Below are positions 4,995-6,254 of a DNA stretch of 6,254 bases, in pieces. This DNA comes from Bacillota bacterium (lineage in GTDB: Bacteria > Bacillota > Clostridia > DSM-8532): NCBI GenBank assembly GCA_023426765.1, contig JAEZBW010000532.1:1-6254 (forward strand). The letters are read 5' to 3'. The translations under genes were made by a program, and so were the position numbers. The notes beneath the pieces are model-generated. The model was not told the DNA's origin and did not search any database. It saw only the letters and a program-made list of their open reading frames with translations. How positions within the stretch are numbered: position 1 is the stretch's first letter; every line of letters begins with the position of its first letter.

Positions 4995-6254
4995 CTATTT
5001 GTCGAGCACGCCAGCCAATTGAGCGTTCAGGCGGTTTGCATTTTCCACGATAATACCGACATTTTGCCTGATCTCATTCAATTCTTCCTTTTCCTTGTCG
5101 GTCAGGGCATAATCCCGTTCAATCTTGCTGTTTAAATCCCGCAGTGTGTTTTCGGTATCTTCAATCACGGCGTCCACTTCTTTGGCCACCCTGCCCTTCA
5201 GCCTGGAAAACGCTTCATTGATTTGGGCTCTCACCTTGTCATCCATTTTGTTGCTCTTTTGCAGATTATCGATTTCCTGATGAATGGACGCTGTAAAGTT
5301 CTTTTTGAATTCAGCCAGCTGGCTTTTGCCAAAGACTTTTTTGGTGATCCATCCTCCGGTAAAGATGGAGACGATACCAAGAGCCAAAACGGCAGGCCAT
5401 GCAAGAGGAATTCCAAGAGCGCCAATGATAATCCCTCCGCCGAAGGCAGTGCCAAAGCTGCTGACAGCACCGACAAGAGCCCCTTTTGTTCCCGCATAAC
5501 GGTAACCGGACCAGATTCCTCCCAGGCCCGTAATGGCTGCCGTTGCAGCGGCGACCATCTCTCCGGTTGTTCTCTGCTGCTGGGAACCGGCAATAAACAT
5601 GCCGTGAATATTGTCAACCACCGAGGCAACATCATCGGAAAAACTCATCAGCCTCATAGACTCAGCGTTAAGCTCCTTCTCAATGCTCTGCTGAATGGTT
5701 TCGGCCAGCAGCTGACCCTTCAGCTTCAACTCCCTGGTCACTTCGTCCATCAGCTTTTGCTGGGTGGCTTCCAGTTTGGCTTTGTCTATGTCGTCAACCG
5801 TCAGCTGGAAGTTTTCTATAACGACACCCGCAGCTGCCTTCATGTCCTTCCACAGGCTTACGGTCAGAGGCATTGTATGTTCGAACGCCTCCTGCGCCGC
5901 CTGGTCGATCTTTTTCATTTCAGCATCTTTACGCTCTCTCAGTGCACTCAGTTCCTTTGAGGCATCCTGCATTTTCTGCCGGAACTCATCCTTTTTCATG
6001 TTCAGGGCACTTTCAAAGATTTCGATGCTCTTGTAGATCTCTTCGGTGGTGCTGAGGATCCGGTTCACCGGGATTTGCAGGAAAACCGCACCGCGGTCCT
6101 CGGTCAGGAAGCGTTCAAGCTCTTTCTCAAACCTTGGGAACTGGCTTTTTTCCAGCAGTTCATTGTCTCCTTTGACTTTCGCTTTCAAAGCCTGTTTCGC
6201 CGATAACCCGAATACCTTCGGTTTTCCGAGCTTCCTTCTGTATACTGCAAACTC
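4995..6254 (-). CDS. Dynamin-like GTPase, C-terminal part (5' partial, runs off the right edge)
   Basis: The frame stays open to the window edge, giving 419 visible residues beginning EFAVYRRKLGKPKVFGLSAK. The VFGLSAKQAL segment (visible residues 14-23), followed by GDNELLEKSQFPRFEKELERFL, matches the G5 motif and end of the GTPase domain in bacterial dynamin-like proteins. The P-loop part should therefore lie beyond the window. Next come long charged helices with coiled-coil character (about 60-225), then a hydrophobic glycine-rich segment (about 234-310: GLGGIWSGY, GALVGAVSSFGTAFGGG, ALGIPLAWPAVLALGIVSIF). This looks like a membrane paddle or a pair of membrane segments. A last helical region leads back to the stalk. 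A TTG at 6186-6188 could be taken as a start, but it is internal. This is probably the first visible gene of the operon with the peptidase and the second dynamin. The family call rests on the G5 region plus architecture. Confidence 0.75.
   Translation of the reverse strand, partial: EFAVYRRKLGKPKVFGLSAKQALKAKVKGDNELLEKSQFPRFEKELERFLTEDRGAVFLQIPVNRILSTTEEIYKSIEIFESALNMKKDEFRQKMQDASKELSALRERKDAEMKKIDQAAQEAFEHTMPLTVSLWKDMKAAAGVVIENFQLTVDDIDKAKLEATQQKLMDEVTRELKLKGQLLAETIQQSIEKELNAESMRLMSFSDDVASVVDNIHGMFIAGSQQQRTTGEMVAAATAAITGLGGIWSGYRYAGTKGALVGAVSSFGTAFGGGIIIGALGIPLAWPAVLALGIVSIFTGGWITKKVFGKSQLAEFKKNFTASIHQEIDNLQKSNKMDDKVRAQINEAFSRLKGRVAKEVDAVIEDTENTLRDLNSKIERDYALTDKEKEELNEIRQNVGIIVENANRLNAQLAGVLDK

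Noticed and set aside
5223..5960. Plus-strand open frame of 245 codons opposite the right-edge dynamin gene
   Set aside because: It lies wholly antisense to the coherent coiled-coil and membrane-paddle coding frame, and its protein shows no domain pattern.

Overview
The window carries two blocks of genes. Codon use and base composition are moderate (roughly half G+C). The ribosome-binding sites are strong (AGGAGG, AAAGGA, GAAGGGAG). A CheX-type protein lies beside dynamin-like GTPases. Together these suggest a Bacillota (Clostridia-like) bacterium or a relative; this is an inference from style, and no marker gene fixes the taxon.

Left block, plus strand (1-2021). The first gene is the 3' part of a CheX/CheC-family protein whose start lies before the window; the usual catalytic Asn of the family is replaced by Met. 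A 171-bp gap follows. It holds a good sigma-70-type promoter (TTGATG, 17 bp, TATAAT) and a doubtful 37-codon ORF that overlaps it. Next comes a complete 470-residue alpha-D-phosphohexomutase (phosphoglucomutase/phosphomannomutase family) with all four signature loops.

Right block, minus strand (6254 down to 2033), read as one probable operon. In order of transcription it has: the C-terminal part of a dynamin-like GTPase, whose G domain lies beyond the right edge; a complete M48-family zinc metallopeptidase; a 90-bp array of three hairpin-forming repeats starting directly after the peptidase stop codon; and a complete 606-residue dynamin-like GTPase. The block ends convergently with the mutase gene, with 11 bp between the stop codons.

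The most interesting point is the cassette of two different dynamin-like GTPases with an M48 membrane peptidase between them. Paired dynamin-like proteins are known in bacteria (IniA/IniC, DynA/DynB, Campylobacter DLP1/DLP2). In mitochondria the M48 peptidase OMA1 cleaves the dynamin OPA1. A membrane-remodelling or membrane-stress system in which the peptidase processes one or both GTPases is a reasonable hypothesis, but nothing in the window proves it. The CheX-like protein and the mutase show no evident functional link to this cassette.
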